Below are positions 37,770 through 38,301 of a DNA stretch of 38,301 nucleotides, one piece after another; within the stretch, counting starts at the first letter, position 1, and each line of letters begins with the position of its first letter. The stretch covers positions 1-38,301 of the forward strand of contig DASTPP010000074.1 in assembly GCA_035762175.1 (NCBI GenBank), written 5' to 3'. The notes under the pieces were generated by a model. The model did not search any database and had not been told where the DNA came from. It was given only the letters and a program-made list of their open reading frames with translations. Both the position numbers and the translations under genes were made by a program. This DNA comes from DASTPP01 sp035762175 (GTDB lineage: Bacteria; Myxococcota_A; Polyangia; Polyangiales; Polyangiaceae).

Positions 37770-38301
37770 ATGCAAACCCCTGCCGAACGCCCGCCCACCG
37801 CCGCCGCCCCGCCGGGCCCGCCCCCCGGGGGGCTCGCCGCCCTGATGGCGCGCGACGTCCCGGCGTCGCTCGTCGTGTTCCTCGTCGCGGTGCCGCTCTC
37901 GATGGGCATCGCGCTCGCGTCGGGCGCGCCGATCATGTCGGGGCTCATCGCCGCCGCGATCGGCGGCGTCGTCGTCGGCCTGCTCTCGGGCGCGCCGCTG
38001 CAGGTCAGCGGGCCGGCGGCCGGGCTCGCGGTCATCGTGTTCGGGTACATCCAGCAGTTCGGGCCGCGCGTGGTCGGCGCGATCGTCGTGGCCGCGGGCC
38101 TCGTGCAGGTGACCCTGGGCGCGGCGCGCATCGCGCGCACGGCGCTCGCCATCTCGCCCGCCGTCATCCACGCGATGCTCGCGGGCATCGGCATCCAGAT
38201 CGCGCTGGCGCAGCTGCACATCGTGCTCGGCGGCTCGCCCCAGAGCTCGGCGCTGCGCAACATCGCCGAGCTGCCGGGGCAGGTGGCGCACCTGCACGGC
38301 G
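37770..38301 (+). CDS. SulP-family anion transporter, N-terminal part
   Basis: The first 177 codons of an inner-membrane transporter, cut by the window edge. The ATG at 37770 has a GGAGA about 10 bases upstream. After a Pro-rich cytoplasmic N-terminus come SulP (SLC26) signatures: DVPASLVVFLVAVPLSMGIA, the SGAPIMSGLIAAAIGGVVVG segment and LQVSGPAAGLAVIVFG, corresponding to the substrate-binding region formed by TM1 and TM3, then further helices. SulP proteins carry sulfate, bicarbonate or other anions, often with Na+ or H+. The position after a carbonic anhydrase gene favours bicarbonate, as in known SulP-carbonic anhydrase pairings, but sulfate cannot be excluded. The STAS domain would lie beyond the window. 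Confidence 0.92.
   Translation, partial: MQTPAERPPTAAAPPGPPPGGLAALMARDVPASLVVFLVAVPLSMGIALASGAPIMSGLIAAAIGGVVVGLLSGAPLQVSGPAAGLAVIVFGYIQQFGPRVVGAIVVAAGLVQVTLGAARIARTALAISPAVIHAMLAGIGIQIALAQLHIVLGGSPQSSALRNIAELPGQVAHLHG

Overview
The window is about 38.3 kb of very GC-rich DNA with near-uniform G/C at third codon positions. It looks like chromosome of a myxobacterium, probably of the Sorangium/Polyangium side of Myxococcota. The pointers are an MglA-type polarity GTPase, a Ser/Thr kinase of the myxobacterial type, several lipoproteins with Gly/Ala/Ser-rich tails, TonB-family receptors with an N-terminal TonB-like domain, and abundant Pro/Ala low-complexity linkers. No phage, integrase, insertion sequence, CRISPR array, rRNA or tRNA was seen.

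Layout. 1-5.3 kb: the 5' end of a Gly-rich lipoprotein gene, divergent from a LysR regulator; then, on the minus strand, a Kal-Kce fusion enzyme of the lysine-degradation type, an MglA GTPase whose frame runs past its expected end, and a lipoprotein that looks like a zinc-less M61 peptidase with a PDZ domain. 5.5-10.3 kb, plus strand: a Tat-exported DUF362 protein coupled to a large membrane polyferredoxin, followed by two Cys-rich lipoproteins. 10.4-14.2 kb: a TetR regulator divergent from a glutathione transferase across a 12-bp inverted repeat, an SDR, an aldehyde dehydrogenase, and a remnant of a second SDR gene at the 3' end of tetR. 14.4-16.9 kb, minus strand: a DUF4403 lipoprotein and an HD-domain protein, separated by strong hairpins and direct repeats.

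17.1-25.9 kb, plus strand: an exported nuclease/phosphatase-like lipoprotein, a GH42-like glycoside hydrolase joined to it by a GTGA overlap, and a TamB-like envelope protein. The hydrolase and TamB lie in one uninterrupted reading frame. The join is a 242-bp element with 43-bp inverted repeats at its ends, sitting where the hydrolase should have stopped. 25.9-26.6 kb is a long, less GC-rich intergenic stretch with repeats. 26.6-33.7 kb: an L,D-transpeptidase lipoprotein, a small CxxCxGxG zinc protein, a lipoprotein plus TonB-dependent receptor pair, and DUF488 and GNAT genes that overlap. 33.7-38.3 kb: a sensorless histidine kinase divergent from a membrane Ser/Thr kinase, then a beta-carbonic anhydrase and the start of a SulP transporter, a likely bicarbonate-handling pair.

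Two themes run through the window. First, three genes (mglA, the glycoside hydrolase, the Ser/Thr kinase) have frames that continue past their expected ends into sequence with non-coding codon use; in two of them a single extra T turns a TAG stop into TTAG. Second, several intergenic regions carry pairs of near-perfect 15-32-bp direct repeats or strong palindromes.
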